DNA of 64,000 nucleotides from Sphingobacterium sp. CZ-2 (lineage in GTDB: Bacteria > Bacteroidota > Bacteroidia > Sphingobacteriales > Sphingobacteriaceae): the NCBI RefSeq assembly GCF_004526235.1, contig NZ_CP038159.1, positions 3,472,001 to 3,536,000 of the forward strand, in the 5' to 3' direction. A program made the translations under genes and the position numbers. Position 1 is the stretch's first letter, and each line of letters opens with the position of its first letter. Shown one piece after another: positions 8,057 through 19,104 of this stretch. The notes beneath the pieces were generated by a model. That model made no database searches. It saw only the letters and a program-made list of their open reading frames with translations, and was not told where the DNA came from.

Positions 8057-9043
8057 TTAGAAAGCATCCACCACTGCATTCACAAATTCGATTTCATCAT
8101 CAGAAAGGTTGATGTTCATGCTCTTCGCATTTTCAACGGCTTGCTGCGCATTTCTTGCGCCGGCTAAGGCGATGGTTATTCCGGGACGTTCTACTGTCCA
8201 TCGTAGTACCAATTGACCCAAAGTTACTCCTTTATCATCTGCCAAAGGTTTGATCCTTTCCAAAAGGATATTGGTCCTATCGATGAAATCTGGTTGGAAG
8301 TGCGGCAGATTAGCCCGATGATCCCCTTCTTTAAAGCTATATCCCGGATGAATCTTTCCAGTCAAAAGACCACGCTCTAAAGGGCTATAAGCCAATACAG
8401 CTTTATTATGTTTGATACAGTAAGGAATGGTTTCTTCTTCCACTCCCCGGTTAACCATACTAAAAGGAATCTGGTTGGAGACTAGGTTAAGGGTTTTACC
8501 GGCTTTCTCCATCAATTTCGCATCATAATTACATACCCCAGCATATCGCACTTTCCCTTGTTCGATCAGTCTTCCTACTGCCTCAAAAGTCTCGTCCAAG
8601 GGCGTGGTAGAATCCGGCCAATGGATCTGGTAAAGATCGATATAGTCCGTTCCTAAGCGTTTTAAACTCTGTTCACACTCATAGATCACACTATCTTTTC
8701 CAGCAAACTTGTAGATCTCTATCGCTTCATCCTTATTGTTCTTGCTATGGAAGGCAAAATCCCCTTCCTTTAAATCCCAACGCATCCCAAATTTGGTCAA
8801 TAATTGCACCTCATCTCTCCTAAAGTCCTTAATGGCCTCTCCAACAATCTCTTCACTAGTGCCTTGACCATAAATTGGAGCGGTATCAATAGAGGTAACC
8901 CCCAGGTGGTAGGCTGCACGGATGGCTTCAATAGCATCATTTCTGTCCGTACTTCCCCACATCCATCCTCCTGCTGCCCAAGCACCAAAGGTAATCACCG
9001 ATACACTTAAATCACTGTTCTCTAATAACCTATATTCCATCAT
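8057..9043 (-). CDS. Aldo/keto reductase
   Basis: An NADPH-dependent oxidoreductase of the aldo/keto reductase superfamily, cytoplasmic. The 328 residues form the usual TIM barrel and the catalytic tetrad is intact: Asp53 and Tyr58 in SIDTAPIYG, Lys84 in LLTKFGMRW, and His141 in LYQIHWPDS. Near the C-terminus the cofactor-binding part is seen as ALAGARNAQQAVENA. The stretch GGWMWGSTD near the N-terminus is typical of the subgroup that includes IolS-like enzymes. The start may be either of the two adjacent ATGs (9041-9043 or 9038-9040). It is convergent with the NTF2-like gene. The substrate cannot be read from the sequence. Confidence 0.88.
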   Translation of the reverse strand: MMEYRLLENSDLSVSVITFGAWAAGGWMWGSTDRNDAIEAIRAAYHLGVTSIDTAPIYGQGTSEEIVGEAIKDFRRDEVQLLTKFGMRWDLKEGDFAFHSKNNKDEAIEIYKFAGKDSVIYECEQSLKRLGTDYIDLYQIHWPDSTTPLDETFEAVGRLIEQGKVRYAGVCNYDAKLMEKAGKTLNLVSNQIPFSMVNRGVEEETIPYCIKHNKAVLAYSPLERGLLTGKIHPGYSFKEGDHRANLPHFQPDFIDRTNILLERIKPLADDKGVTLGQLVLRWTVERPGITIALAGARNAQQAVENAKSMNINLSDDEIEFVNAVVDAF

Positions 9044-9113
9044 ATTAAATTTTAAAGCCTATAACTAATCAACGTTTAAAATAGAGGATCCCGTATCCAA
9101 ATCCTGCAAAAAA

Positions 9114-9905
9114 TCATTTTTTAGCACTATAAATCTCATCCAACAATTCATAGAGCTCTGGATGGTCTGCCTGCAACATTTTAGGTTTTTGAAAGAAATA
9201 TTCAGAAACCACGGCTAAGAATTCACTGGGATTAGTAGCTGCATAATCACTGATATCTGATTTATTCCTTCGGATTTCAGAGATCGTTTGTTCCATTTCT
9301 TCCATCCAAGGATGGATCAACTCTTTAGGAATCAAATATTCAGGTACGCCATCCACCTCACCATCCGCTTTATCAATTAAATGTACAAATTCATGGATGG
9401 CCGTATTACTTTCAGAATTCTTGGAAAATCCAGATAGCAATGCTGGTAAGGAAAGAATCATCTTTCTGTGCATTACACCATCACCGACCATTCCGAGAAT
9501 GTTTCGCTTAGCTTCCTCTGTATTGTACTTTTCATTAAAAGTTCCTGGATAGATCAATACTTCATCCAGGTTTTCATAAGACCAGGTTTCAAAATGGAAC
9601 AAAGGGATAGTAGCACTTGCCGCCACCAATACCCGATGTTCATCGGTAATAACCGACCCTTTCTCTGCTGATATCTTCGTGGTAAGCAAAAAATATACCA
9701 CCCGTTTCAAGAATACATCCTGTTGGGCAGGTTTTAAATTCTTAAAAAACGCCACCTTATTCAGCAATACTTCACGGATAGATCCTTCTTCAGGAATAAT
9801 AGGTGTTACAATCCGTTTGTTGCCCACATTTTTCCAAACAAAATAAATCAATACCGCACCAATCACAAAGACTAAGATCAGCATCAAAACCTCCTGTCCG
9901 TCCAT
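9114..9905 (-). CDS. mtfA: MtfA-family zinc-dependent peptidase
   Basis: A 263-residue protein of the MtfA (Mlc titration factor A) family, zinc metallopeptidases known in E. coli to bind the repressor Mlc. It has one N-terminal membrane helix (about residues 7-24) not found in the E. coli protein, a helical region, and the zinc motif HEFVH (residues 171-175) followed by LIDKADGEVDGVPEY, the family's signature stretch. The ATG at 9903-9905 is used; a TTG lies seven codons upstream. It reads away from groEL's end, from which the groEL terminator separates it. The physiological target is unknown, and the membrane anchor suggests a role at the inner membrane. Confidence 0.8.
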   Translation of the reverse strand: MDGQEVLMLILVFVIGAVLIYFVWKNVGNKRIVTPIIPEEGSIREVLLNKVAFFKNLKPAQQDVFLKRVVYFLLTTKISAEKGSVITDEHRVLVAASATIPLFHFETWSYENLDEVLIYPGTFNEKYNTEEAKRNILGMVGDGVMHRKMILSLPALLSGFSKNSESNTAIHEFVHLIDKADGEVDGVPEYLIPKELIHPWMEEMEQTISEIRRNKSDISDYAATNPSEFLAVVSEYFFQKPKMLQADHPELYELLDEIYSAKK

Positions 9906-9978
9906 CCTATTTAAACTTAAGTCCAACCAATTCCTGAATTACCATACGAATATACTTGATTTCCATTGTCCATAAAAC

Positions 9979-10008
9979 ACAAAGAGCCGCCAAAAGGCAG
10001 CTCTTTGT
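9979..10008 (-). terminator. Terminator of groES-groEL
   Basis: ACAAAGAGC (9979-9987) pairs with GCTCTTTGT (10000-10008); the inner GCC/GGC pairs close an AAAA loop. On the minus strand the hairpin is followed by GTTTTATGG. It lies 28 bases after the groEL stop. Confidence 0.8.
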
Positions 10009-10035
10009 TAAATATATTTTTGAAAGGAGATGATC

Positions 10036-11700
<1,665 letters not shown>

Positions 11701-11714
11701 TTAAGTAGATTGAT

Positions 11715-11990
11715 TTACAGAACTGCGTAAATGTCTGCTTCACGCATAATTAAATATTCTTTCCCTTCGTAAGTAATTTCAGTACCCGCATATTTACCGT
11801 ACAATACTTTATCACCTACTTGTACCGTCAAAGGCTCTTCTGGTTTACCTGAACCTACTGCTACGATTGTTCCTTGAGATGGTTTTTCTTTCGCAGTATC
11901 AGGGATATAGATTCCAGACGCTGTCTTTTCTTCCGCTGGAGCAGGTTCTACTACCACTCTGTCTCCAATAGGTTTAATACTTAATGCCAT
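11715..11990 (-). CDS. groS: Co-chaperonin GroES (Hsp10)
   Basis: The 91-residue lid of the GroEL chamber. Family features are all present: the start [17 protein letters not shown], the mobile loop ([17 protein letters not shown]), [15 protein letters not shown] and the end [12 protein letters not shown]. It is the first gene of the groES-groEL pair, about 180 bases after the terminator that closes the secG operon. The upstream spacer has an AT-rich stretch with TTGACA and TAATTTGG, but their spacing is too short for me to call a promoter. Confidence 0.98.
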   Translation of the reverse strand: MALSIKPIGDRVVVEPAPAEEKTASGIYIPDTAKEKPSQGTIVAVGSGKPEEPLTVQVGDKVLYGKYAGTEITYEGKEYLIMREADIYAVL

Positions 11991-12165
11991 AATTGTATAT
12001 CAGTTTTTTATGTTTAAATGTATAATCATTGTTAGGGCATCACGAACTATGCCAATCCAAATTACTAATTCTTTTGTGTCAAAATAACATTTTTAAACCA
12101 TTTTGTTGACAGTTTAAGTAAAATAATGGTGTCAGGATGTCACTAATTGGAAAGGATAAAAAGCA

Positions 12166-12197
12166 TAAAAAAATCCCTGTCTAAGCTAGACAGGGAT
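12166..12197 (-). terminator. Terminator of the miaB-secG operon
   Basis: A perfect 10-bp stem, ATCCCTGTCT (12173-12182) and AGACAGGGAT (12188-12197), around a 5-base loop. On the minus strand it is followed by seven T residues, and it lies 26 bases after the secG stop. Confidence 0.92.
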
Positions 12198-12222
12198 CAT
12201 ATTTCTTATTCGAAGGATAACC

Positions 12223-12582
12223 TTATTTTGTAGAGTCAGCAGCTGCTGGCGTCTGTGTTGTTGGAACAGTTGCCGGTGGAGTTGCTGTAGGGTTCAAGTT
12301 CAACGATGGTGTTTGAACCGGTGCTTCGATCTGATCGCCTAGACCATTACCTGAACCAGCTGATGGGCCCAAAATATTGATCGCCACACAGAAAACCATT
12401 AAAGCAATGATCAACACCCAAGTACCTTTTTCCAAGATATCACCTGTACGTTGTACACCGATTAAATTTGCTCCCCCAGAGAATCCTGATGATAAACCGC
12501 CACCTTTAGGGTTTTGGATTAACACAAATAATGCTAACAATAAACTCGCTAGAATAATTAGGATAATAAATAAAATGTCCAT
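12223..12582 (-). CDS. secG: Preprotein translocase subunit SecG
   Basis: SecG is the small subunit of the SecYEG channel in the inner membrane. The 119-residue protein has the standard two helices (about residues 2-22 and 52-72) separated by the cytosolic loop QNPKGGGLSSGFSGGANLIGVQRT, the hallmark of the family. The C-terminal 40 residues are a Pro/Thr-rich extension common in Bacteroidota. It is the last gene of the minus-strand operon, 13 bases after the TPR-protein gene and directly before a strong terminator. Confidence 0.95.
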   Translation of the reverse strand: MDILFIILIILASLLLALFVLIQNPKGGGLSSGFSGGANLIGVQRTGDILEKGTWVLIIALMVFCVAINILGPSAGSGNGLGDQIEAPVQTPSLNLNPTATPPATVPTTQTPAAADSTK

Positions 12583-12595
12583 TTTTATATTTCTT

Positions 12596-13648
12596 TTATA
12601 ACTTTTGTTCTAATTCTTTAATTCGGGCCGCAAAGTACGATTTTTTTTCTGGATTCTCTGAAATTAATTTTCTAAATACCGAAATCGCTTTTTCATACAT
12701 TCCCTGCGATTCATAGATATTCGCCAGTGTCTCTGTAACGACTGAAAGTTGATCCTCTGAACTTCTACGAGCCTTATTTTCGGTATTGATACTTTCTGCT
12801 CTGGGAGGTTGGATCTGAGGTTCTTCACGGATAAATTTCTCGATCACCTCATCGGTAGACTCATTCGAACGGAATTCGATCGTCTCCTTTTTATAAGGCT
12901 CGCTCAATTTATCCTCGGGATTCTGTAAGTGAAAAATGTTCTCCCGTATCTGCTGATCTAGGATCGCCTCGTCCAATTTCTTAGGATCAAACTGCCCCTT
13001 CTGGGACTTGGGTAATACTGGAGATACAAATGGCTGATAGGTTTCTGCATGCTCCAATCGAGTTTTGTACAACCACCAACGGAAGCTATAAGGCATCAGC
13101 TCATCATTATATAAACTGACATCCTCCTCCCTATGCGTGCCTTCCAGTTTCTCTACAGCAACTTCAACATCTTCCTCATCCTCATCCAATGGAACATCTT
13201 CCTCTTCATCTACTTCTGGAAATGCAGATTCTATATTATATGCTGCGGGAGGATCAAAAAAATTTTCTTCAACTTCTGCCTCTACCTCCTTATCCAAAAC
13301 TTCTTCTTCCAAAAATCCCTCACCCAGAACTTCTTCTTCCAATACCACTTCTTCCTGCTCATCCTCGGATGTATACTCTTCGAAAGCGATATAATCATCC
13401 GATACCGCTTCCAATTCTGGAATCTGTGCTACAGGTTTCTGCAGATAATCCCTTAGCCAAAAGGAATTATACGCATACATTAATGTTTTCTGTTTATCTA
13501 CAGGTAAATTCTCCAGATTTTTCTTACGCTCCTGCGCAAAAATTATAGGCTGGGAAAATGGATATTTCGAAAGTAACTGTTGAAAATCAACCTCACTCAC
13601 TTCCAAGGGATTCTCCAGGGCCTTTCTAAATACTTGTCGTAGATCCAT
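12596..13648 (-). CDS. Acidic TPR-containing protein of the lptE-secG operon
   Basis: A 350-residue protein without signal peptide. The N-terminus (LRQVFRKALENPLEVSEVDFQQLLSKYPFSQP) and the region MPYSFRWWLYKTR are recognisable from conserved hypothetical proteins at this position in Bacteroidota. The middle (about residues 90-170) is extremely acidic and low in complexity, with runs of Glu, Asp and Val. The last 45 residues form a tetratricopeptide unit (VTETLANIYESQGMYEKAISVFRKLI). It probably serves in protein-protein contacts, but the function is unknown. It lies between lptE and secG with gaps of 16 and 13 bases, which suggests a link to envelope biogenesis. The acidic run makes AT-rich spurious frames on the other strand. 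Confidence 0.75.
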   Translation of the reverse strand: MDLRQVFRKALENPLEVSEVDFQQLLSKYPFSQPIIFAQERKKNLENLPVDKQKTLMYAYNSFWLRDYLQKPVAQIPELEAVSDDYIAFEEYTSEDEQEEVVLEEEVLGEGFLEEEVLDKEVEAEVEENFFDPPAAYNIESAFPEVDEEEDVPLDEDEEDVEVAVEKLEGTHREEDVSLYNDELMPYSFRWWLYKTRLEHAETYQPFVSPVLPKSQKGQFDPKKLDEAILDQQIRENIFHLQNPEDKLSEPYKKETIEFRSNESTDEVIEKFIREEPQIQPPRAESINTENKARRSSEDQLSVVTETLANIYESQGMYEKAISVFRKLISENPEKKSYFAARIKELEQKL

Positions 13649-13664
13649 AGGTTGATATATTTGA

Positions 13665-14189
13665 CTACCAGTTATTAAATGCTTTATTAAAGATATCCTC
13701 GGTAAGTGCTTTTACAATCTCCGCGTTCAATTGCGTTTCCTGATTTGAAACTTCTCCACGGAACTCTTTGAACTGCGTAAATGATTCCTCGAAATCACTC
13801 TTTCCCGTATCATCTTTACGGTTCGTAAATTTCACCTTAACCGTGATGGAAAGTCTGTTCATGGCTGCACGATCCGACCCCGCTTCAACTGCCGCTGGCG
13901 TGATCGAGTAATTGGTAATCGTACCATCAAATTGGGTATCTCCATCTTGGTTCACCTGGCTCAATCGGGATTGCGAACGGATCCGCTCCTTCAATCCTTC
14001 CGTCATGGTCTGACTTAGGGTTGCTGAAACCATTGGTGAAATATTCTCAAAGAATGTTACGGTATAGGTCTTTACATTTTCAGGAATCGAACTACCCTTC
14101 AAACTATACGAAACCCCACATCCATTGATGATCAGCAGCATGCCGATTGACATTAAAAACGTAATAACGGTTCCTTTTATTTTGAACAT
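13665..14189 (-). CDS. lptE: LptE-type lipoprotein for lipopolysaccharide assembly
   Basis: LptE is the outer-membrane lipoprotein that plugs the LptD barrel and helps insert lipopolysaccharide. This 174-residue protein has a lipoprotein signal ending at Cys24 (LLIINGCGVSYSLKGSSIP), then the domain typical of Bacteroidota LptE-like proteins: KTYTVTFFENIS, ATLSQTMTEGLKERIRSQSRL and a strand-rich C-terminal half with FDGTITNYSITP. It sits 10 bases after the sigma-54 regulator and 16 bases before the TPR gene. The assignment rests on the family pattern and the conserved neighbourhood. Confidence 0.8.
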   Translation of the reverse strand: MFKIKGTVITFLMSIGMLLIINGCGVSYSLKGSSIPENVKTYTVTFFENISPMVSATLSQTMTEGLKERIRSQSRLSQVNQDGDTQFDGTITNYSITPAAVEAGSDRAAMNRLSITVKVKFTNRKDDTGKSDFEESFTQFKEFRGEVSNQETQLNAEIVKALTEDIFNKAFNNW

Positions 14190-14199
14190 GACGAATATC

Positions 14200-15471
14200 T
14201 TAATCTAGGTTTAAATCCTTAATCTTTCTGTACAAGGTACGTTCCGAAATACCCAGTTCCTGTGCCGCGGCCTTCCTTTTGCCCTTATGCTTCTTCAATG
14301 CCTTTTTTATCAAATCAGATTCCTTATCCATCAAGGATAATGATTCCTCTTCTACCTCTTCCACATCCTGGTTATCATACAGGTAATCGTTGGACGAAGG
14401 ATTCTGCTGATTCGGGTTATGGATGGTAATGGTTGGATTCTGTACCGGATTATATTCCTCAGAAAACAAAGCCGCTGTATTCGGTCTTACTTCTTGGTAT
14501 AATTGATTGATATAAGGTGAATGTTGTTCGATCGTACCTGGGTTGAATCCTTTTTGAATAAGCTCCACCACCAGTTTCTTCAGATCAACCATATCCTTTT
14601 TCATATCAAAGAGCACTTTGTACAACAGGTCTCTTTCCGAAAAATTATCCTTATTGCTGTCTTTGATTGCCATTGGCAAAGAACTGCTGGCTTCTACCGG
14701 CAAATATTGGCTCAATATTTTGGCATCCACCACCCGCTCTTTTTCCAGAACGGCAATCTGTTCCGCAATATTCTTCAATTGCCTCACATTCCCTGGCCAA
14801 GAATAATTCTTTAACAATTCCTGGGCATCCTCTGTCAATTGTATACCCGGTGTCCGATATTTATCCGCGAAATCTACTACAAACTTGCGGAACAATAAAT
14901 AGATATCCTCCTTGCGCTCGCGCAATGGTGGAATATATAATGGAACAGTGTTTAAGCGATAATATAGATCTTCACGGAATTTCCCTTTTTTAACGGCCTC
15001 AAAAACATCCACATTGGTGGCTGCAATAACGCGTACATTGGTTTTCTGAACCTTCGATGATCCTACGCGGATATATTCTCCAGACTCCAGAACACGCAAT
15101 AAACGGGCCTGGGTTCCCAATGGCAATTCCCCTACCTCATCCAAGAAGATGGTACCACCATCAACAACTTCAAAATACCCCTTACGGGCTTCGTGCGCTC
15201 CGGTAAAGGATCCTTTCTCATGTCCGAACAATTCCGAATCGATCGTACCTTCTGGGATTGCTCCACAGTTTACTGCGATGAATTGTCCATGTTTCCTGGA
15301 ACTTAATTGATGGATGATATGGGAGAACACCTCCTTACCCGATCCACTCTCTCCTTGAATCAACACCGATATATCAGTTGGTGCGACTTGTCGCGCAATA
15401 TCTATTGCACGATTTAACAATGGAGAGTTTCCAATTATGCCAAATCTATTCTTAATATCCTGATTATCCAT
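14200..15471 (-). CDS. Sigma-54-interacting transcriptional activator without receiver domain
   Basis: A bacterial enhancer-binding protein of 423 residues. The AAA+ domain starts almost at residue 1: Walker A GESGSGKE (40-47), the sigma-54-contacting loop GSFTGA (87-92, a G-A-F-T-G-A variant), Walker B FLDE (109-112), and the arginine-finger region FREDLYYRLN. A linker of about 100 residues follows, then a Fis-type helix-turn-helix at the C-terminus (KGKRKAAAQELGISERTLYRKIKDL). There is no N-terminal response-regulator or ligand domain, so activity is not controlled by phosphorylation of this protein. It is second in the miaB-secG operon, 28 bases after miaB. Its targets are not visible here. 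Confidence 0.93.
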   Translation of the reverse strand: MDNQDIKNRFGIIGNSPLLNRAIDIARQVAPTDISVLIQGESGSGKEVFSHIIHQLSSRKHGQFIAVNCGAIPEGTIDSELFGHEKGSFTGAHEARKGYFEVVDGGTIFLDEVGELPLGTQARLLRVLESGEYIRVGSSKVQKTNVRVIAATNVDVFEAVKKGKFREDLYYRLNTVPLYIPPLRERKEDIYLLFRKFVVDFADKYRTPGIQLTEDAQELLKNYSWPGNVRQLKNIAEQIAVLEKERVVDAKILSQYLPVEASSSLPMAIKDSNKDNFSERDLLYKVLFDMKKDMVDLKKLVVELIQKGFNPGTIEQHSPYINQLYQEVRPNTAALFSEEYNPVQNPTITIHNPNQQNPSSNDYLYDNQDVEEVEEESLSLMDKESDLIKKALKKHKGKRKAAAQELGISERTLYRKIKDLNLD

Positions 15472-15499
15472 GCTTTAAAATTTTGATTATGGAGAAGAA

Positions 15500-16933
15500 T
15501 TAGTCTACAATCCTACCGATTAATGTAGCTGAAGTACAACTCTCTCCCAATACGTTTACATAGTCACCCACCTTGTAGCGTGCATCTACTGGGAAAACAA
15601 CCATCGTATTTTGGTCATTACGACCACAAAAATCCTTATCCGAACGTTTTGAAAATCCTTCGATCAAGACCTTATGCACTTTACCGACAAATTTCTCCAA
15701 ACGGTACAGGCTGTGACTTCTCTGCAGGTCGACAACCTCCGTCAAACGACGTTTCTTCACCTCCTCAGGAATATCATCCTCATAGCGTTTGGCTGCTAAT
15801 GTACCCGGGCGTTCCGAATAGGCGAACATATAGGCGAAATCATATTTCACATAATCCATCATGGATAGTGTTTCCTGATGTTCTTCCTCAGTTTCAGTAC
15901 AGAAACCGGTGATCACATCGGTAGAGATCCCACATTCGGGGATGATCCTGCGGATGGCATCCACACGCTCCATATACCATTCTCGATCATAGGTACGGTT
16001 CATCAGATCCAATACCCGCGAGTTACCCGATTGTACAGGTAGGTGAATATATTTACAGATATTATCGTATTTGGCCATGGTATACAACACTTCATCCGTA
16101 ATATCCTTCGGATGGGAAGTCGAGAACCTGATTCTTAATTCAGGGCTTACTTCAGCAACCAATGCCAATAATTGTGCAAAATTGATGGTTTCTTTAGGCT
16201 CCTCGCCTTCTGCAACAGCAGGGGTATATTTATACGAGTCCACATTCTGACCCAATAGGGTAATCTCTTTATATCCAGCACGGAAAAGATCTTCTGCTTC
16301 TTTTACAATAGAAACTGCATCTCTGCTACGCTCTCTCCCGCGTGTAAAAGGAACGACACAGAAAGAACACATATTATCACATCCACGCATGATGGAAATG
16401 AAAGCAGAAATCCCATTGGTATTTAAACGGACTGGATTGATATCGGCATAGGTTTCTTCACGAGAAAGCAGTACATTCACCGCTCTTCCACCATCATCGA
16501 CCTTATCGATCAAGTTTGGAAGATCACGATAGGCATCTGGACCCACAACTACATCTACCAATTTCTCCTCTTCCAGGAATTTGGCTTTTAATCGTTCGGC
16601 CATACAGCCCAAAACACCTACGATCATACCAGGGTTCTTTGCCTTGGCAGATTCAAATTCCTTTAGTCTATTACGAACGCGTTGTTCTGCATTCTCCCGA
16701 ATAGAACAGGTATTGATAAATACCACATCGGCATCCCTGTAATCCTTTGTCGTTTCAAATCCCTTCTCGATCAGGATCGACGCCACAATCTCACTATCGG
16801 AAAAATTCATCTGACATCCGTAACTCTCAATATAAAGTTTTCGGCCAGTTGATTGTCCCGTAGGAACCATATCCAAAGCCTCGCCTTGGCGAGCCTCATC
16901 GTGCGTCTTCGTTGTATGTGATAACTCTAACAT
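15500..16933 (-). CDS. miaB: tRNA-2-methylthio-N6-dimethylallyladenosine synthase MiaB
   Basis: A radical-SAM methylthiotransferase that converts i6A37 to ms2i6A37 in tRNAs. The 477-residue sequence has the N-terminal UPF0004 domain with its three cluster cysteines in [22 protein letters not shown] and GCMAERLK, the radical-SAM motif CDNMCSFC with FTRGRERSR following it, and a C-terminal TRAM domain ending in GRIVD. I use the ATG at 16931-16933; a TTG lies two codons upstream. It is the first gene of the operon that continues through the sigma-54 regulator, lptE, the TPR protein and secG. Confidence 0.96.
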   Translation of the reverse strand: MLELSHTTKTHDEARQGEALDMVPTGQSTGRKLYIESYGCQMNFSDSEIVASILIEKGFETTKDYRDADVVFINTCSIRENAEQRVRNRLKEFESAKAKNPGMIVGVLGCMAERLKAKFLEEEKLVDVVVGPDAYRDLPNLIDKVDDGGRAVNVLLSREETYADINPVRLNTNGISAFISIMRGCDNMCSFCVVPFTRGRERSRDAVSIVKEAEDLFRAGYKEITLLGQNVDSYKYTPAVAEGEEPKETINFAQLLALVAEVSPELRIRFSTSHPKDITDEVLYTMAKYDNICKYIHLPVQSGNSRVLDLMNRTYDREWYMERVDAIRRIIPECGISTDVITGFCTETEEEHQETLSMMDYVKYDFAYMFAYSERPGTLAAKRYEDDIPEEVKKRRLTEVVDLQRSHSLYRLEKFVGKVHKVLIEGFSKRSDKDFCGRNDQNTMVVFPVDARYKVGDYVNVLGESCTSATLIGRIVD

Positions 16934-17022
16934 AGTCAATTTTCAAAGACTACAAAGTTAGTAATAAAAAGCTAATTTGATGACAGTTTGTCAGCAATGA
17001 CTAAAATTTAACAAAGATTTAT

Positions 17023-17058
17023 GCAAAAAAAATAGGGCAACAAAATATGCTGCCCTAT
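17023..17058 (-). terminator. Terminator after the OmpA-like lipoprotein gene
   Basis: ATAGGGCA (17032-17039) pairs with TGCCCTAT (17051-17058) and, read on the minus strand, is followed by a run of eight T residues. It lies 20 bases past the stop codon. Confidence 0.8.
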
Positions 17059-17077
17059 GAAATATATCGGATTAAAT

Positions 17078-17767
17078 TTATTGCGCTGCTTCTTTTTTAG
17101 CTTCTTCTTGCATTTTCTTAGATGCAACAATAACAATCTCTACACGACGGTTTTCCGCTCTACCTGCTTCGGTATCATTTGAAGCAATTGGCTCAGAGAA
17201 GTTTTTACCTTCAGTTCTGATACGAGAACCTGCTAAACCTTGAGATACTGCATATGATTTTACAGATGCTGCACGTCCATTAGAAACTTTTTGGTTTGCT
17301 GCCAATGTACCTACGTTATCTGTATGACCTAATACTAAAATTTCTGTATCCGGCTCTTTGTTCAAAGTTTCCACCAATTTCGCGATGTTATCTTTCGCAG
17401 TTGATTTTAAAGCGGTACTGTTGAAGTCAAATAAAATACCAGAATCGAATTTCACTAAGATACCTTCACCAACTTGTTCTACTTCAGCACCAGCTACAGT
17501 GTTCTCGATTTCTTTAGCTTGCTTGTCCATTTTCTTACCGATCAATGTACCAGCTGCACCACCGATTACCGCACCAGCGATCGCACCTACTGCTGTGTTA
17601 CCAGCTTTACCTCCAATTAAGGCACCAATTGCACCACCCGCAGTTGTACCGATTACGGCACCTTTAGTAGTATTGCTTGTATTTTGGATGGTTGAACAAC
17701 TTGCGAACAACATTGCTGAAGTTGCTACTGTTAATCCATAAACTGCTAATCTTTTATTCATTTTCAT
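17078..17767 (-). CDS. OmpA-family lipoprotein with glycine-zipper region
   Basis: An outer-membrane lipoprotein expected to tie the outer membrane to peptidoglycan. From the ATG at 17765-17767 it has 229 residues: a lipoprotein signal ending in LFASC (Cys24), then a Gly/Ala-rich glycine-zipper segment (about residues 35-80, with GTTAGGAIGALIGGKAGNTA), then a C-terminal OmpA domain with VLGHTDNVG and the peptidoglycan-binding pattern NQKVSNGRAASVKSYAVSQG ... AENRRVEIVI. It is a monocistronic gene with its own terminator. Similar proteins are often abundant in this phylum. A second in-frame ATG lies two codons in. Confidence 0.9.
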   Translation of the reverse strand: MKMNKRLAVYGLTVATSAMLFASCSTIQNTSNTTKGAVIGTTAGGAIGALIGGKAGNTAVGAIAGAVIGGAAGTLIGKKMDKQAKEIENTVAGAEVEQVGEGILVKFDSGILFDFNSTALKSTAKDNIAKLVETLNKEPDTEILVLGHTDNVGTLAANQKVSNGRAASVKSYAVSQGLAGSRIRTEGKNFSEPIASNDTEAGRAENRRVEIVIVASKKMQEEAKKEAAQ

Positions 17768-17892
17768 AACCAAATAATTTATCCTTTATTCACTAATATT
17801 TTTTTCAAATCAATAGAATGGTTTTTGCAAACCCAATGCCAAAGTCATTTCTTGCAAACAATCAATTGATTAAACACTTAATTTACAGGGTT

Positions 17893-18651
17893 TTATTTTT
17901 CTTGAGGAGGAATTTCCAACTTGGGCAAACGTTGTGATTTCGGACGACCTTGGGCATCCCAAGTCTTAAATGAATTCTGAATATAGTTCAAAAGATCATA
18001 TTCGCCCCATCGTTCAACCGAAGAGATCGAAGGTCTGTAAAGGTCCATAAAAGACTGCAATTCATCACCTTCCAAATTAGTAATCTTATTGACGATAGCC
18101 TTGTTGAATACGCGATCCACCTTGGATGCCTCCAATTCCTGGTTCATATACCGTTCAAAACGTTTGGCATTCTTAGCGTCTTTGCCAAAAAGATTATATA
18201 AGGCCGTAGCCGGACTGTTCAAATAGGTGCTTACTCTATTGTGCCCCCCATTATAAACACCCTTTTTCTCGTATTCCTTTAGAAAGCTATTTAATTCAGC
18301 CTCTTTTGTACTCCGAGTGACCACCACTGTTTCAATAGTGGTACCAGACTGCATGTCGATGAGAATATCATCTAAGCTATGGATCACCGTTTTCACTGGT
18401 CCATAACCCACTTTGGATACCCGAATGGTATCACCAATGATCACATCAATGGTAAAAACCCCATAGGCACTTGATCGAACAGACTGCTTACTCCGTAGGT
18501 TAACCACGTTAGCATCCGATACACGGATATTACTTCCCTTTTCCATCAGAAGCCCAGAAATCACTTTACCTTGCTCCTGAGCCTGAACCATTAAGGTTCC
18601 AAGCAACAAAAAAGAGAACAATATCCCAAAATATTTAACTTTACTATACAT
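17893..18651 (-). CDS. Exported protein with CarboxypepD-regulatory-like domain
   Basis: A 252-residue protein with a signal peptide (residues 1-24, ending VQAQ), then a carboxypeptidase-regulatory-like beta-sandwich: ISGLLMEKGSNIRVSDANVV, then YGVFTIDVIIGDTIRVSKVGY. This is the domain that begins many SusC-type receptors, but no plug or barrel follows. The rest is mostly helical and has no motif I recognise (YLNSPATALYNLFGKDAKNA and a Pro-rich tail). It is preceded by the tRNA-modification/rlmD group on the same strand and followed by the OmpA-like gene. It is probably a periplasmic or surface protein. The function is unknown. Confidence 0.65.
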   Translation of the reverse strand: MYSKVKYFGILFSFLLLGTLMVQAQEQGKVISGLLMEKGSNIRVSDANVVNLRSKQSVRSSAYGVFTIDVIIGDTIRVSKVGYGPVKTVIHSLDDILIDMQSGTTIETVVVTRSTKEAELNSFLKEYEKKGVYNGGHNRVSTYLNSPATALYNLFGKDAKNAKRFERYMNQELEASKVDRVFNKAIVNKITNLEGDELQSFMDLYRPSISSVERWGEYDLLNYIQNSFKTWDAQGRPKSQRLPKLEIPPQEK

Positions 18652-18708
18652 CAGTTTAAAGGTAGCAATTGTTTAGACTGCCAAATGTTAAATAGTTTAA
18701 AATCGATC

Positions 18709-19104
18709 TTATTTATAGGGATAAAAAACAAAATTAGCGCCTTCAGGAACGATGACGAACAGACACATAAAAGCATTCGCAGGTTTGAACTGCTTGATGA
18801 AATAATCCTTCCGTTCCGATTGGATCAAGCCTCTTTCCACAAACTCCTCCAGCGAACTGGCATGTATGGTCCAAGCTGTATTCAATTCCTCCCGGTCCAA
18901 AATAACCTCTCCCAATCCAACCTGGTGCTGATGGGCAACAAATATCGGATATAGCGTATAGCCTTCTGCCATCATTTCCACAGACACCTCTTGGATGGAC
19001 TCCTTGTAAAAATCAAGGTCCCGTTTCAAGCTAAGCAAAGGGCTTTCGCTTTTCTTATTTTCTTCTCCTTCGGGCTGCTTGTTCAATAAATCCTGTAAAT
19101 CCAT
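18709..19104 (-). CDS. Conserved hypothetical protein coupled to rlmD
   Basis: A 131-residue soluble protein that I do not recognise. It starts with MDLQDLLNKQPEGEENKK, then a predicted helix (LLSLKRDLDFYKESIQEVSVEMMAEG) and mixed strands (TLYPIFVAHQHQVGLGEVIL), ending ANFVFYPYK. Its ATG overlaps the rlmD stop by one base (TAATG), so translation of the two is likely coupled. No signal peptide, membrane segment or known catalytic motif is visible. Confidence 0.65.
   Translation of the reverse strand: MDLQDLLNKQPEGEENKKSESPLLSLKRDLDFYKESIQEVSVEMMAEGYTLYPIFVAHQHQVGLGEVILDREELNTAWTIHASSLEEFVERGLIQSERKDYFIKQFKPANAFMCLFVIVPEGANFVFYPYK

Noticed and set aside
11991..12120. CIRCE-like or heat-shock operator upstream of groES
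   Set aside because: No inverted TTAGCACTC-type repeat is present, and the TTGACA/TAATTTGG pair has a spacing of about 12 bases, too short for a normal promoter.
13133..13548. Long plus-strand frames opposite the acidic TPR gene
   Set aside because: They are shadows of the Glu/Asp-rich codons on the minus strand; poly-Ser, Leu/Pro-rich or Phe/Ile-rich translations are artefacts.
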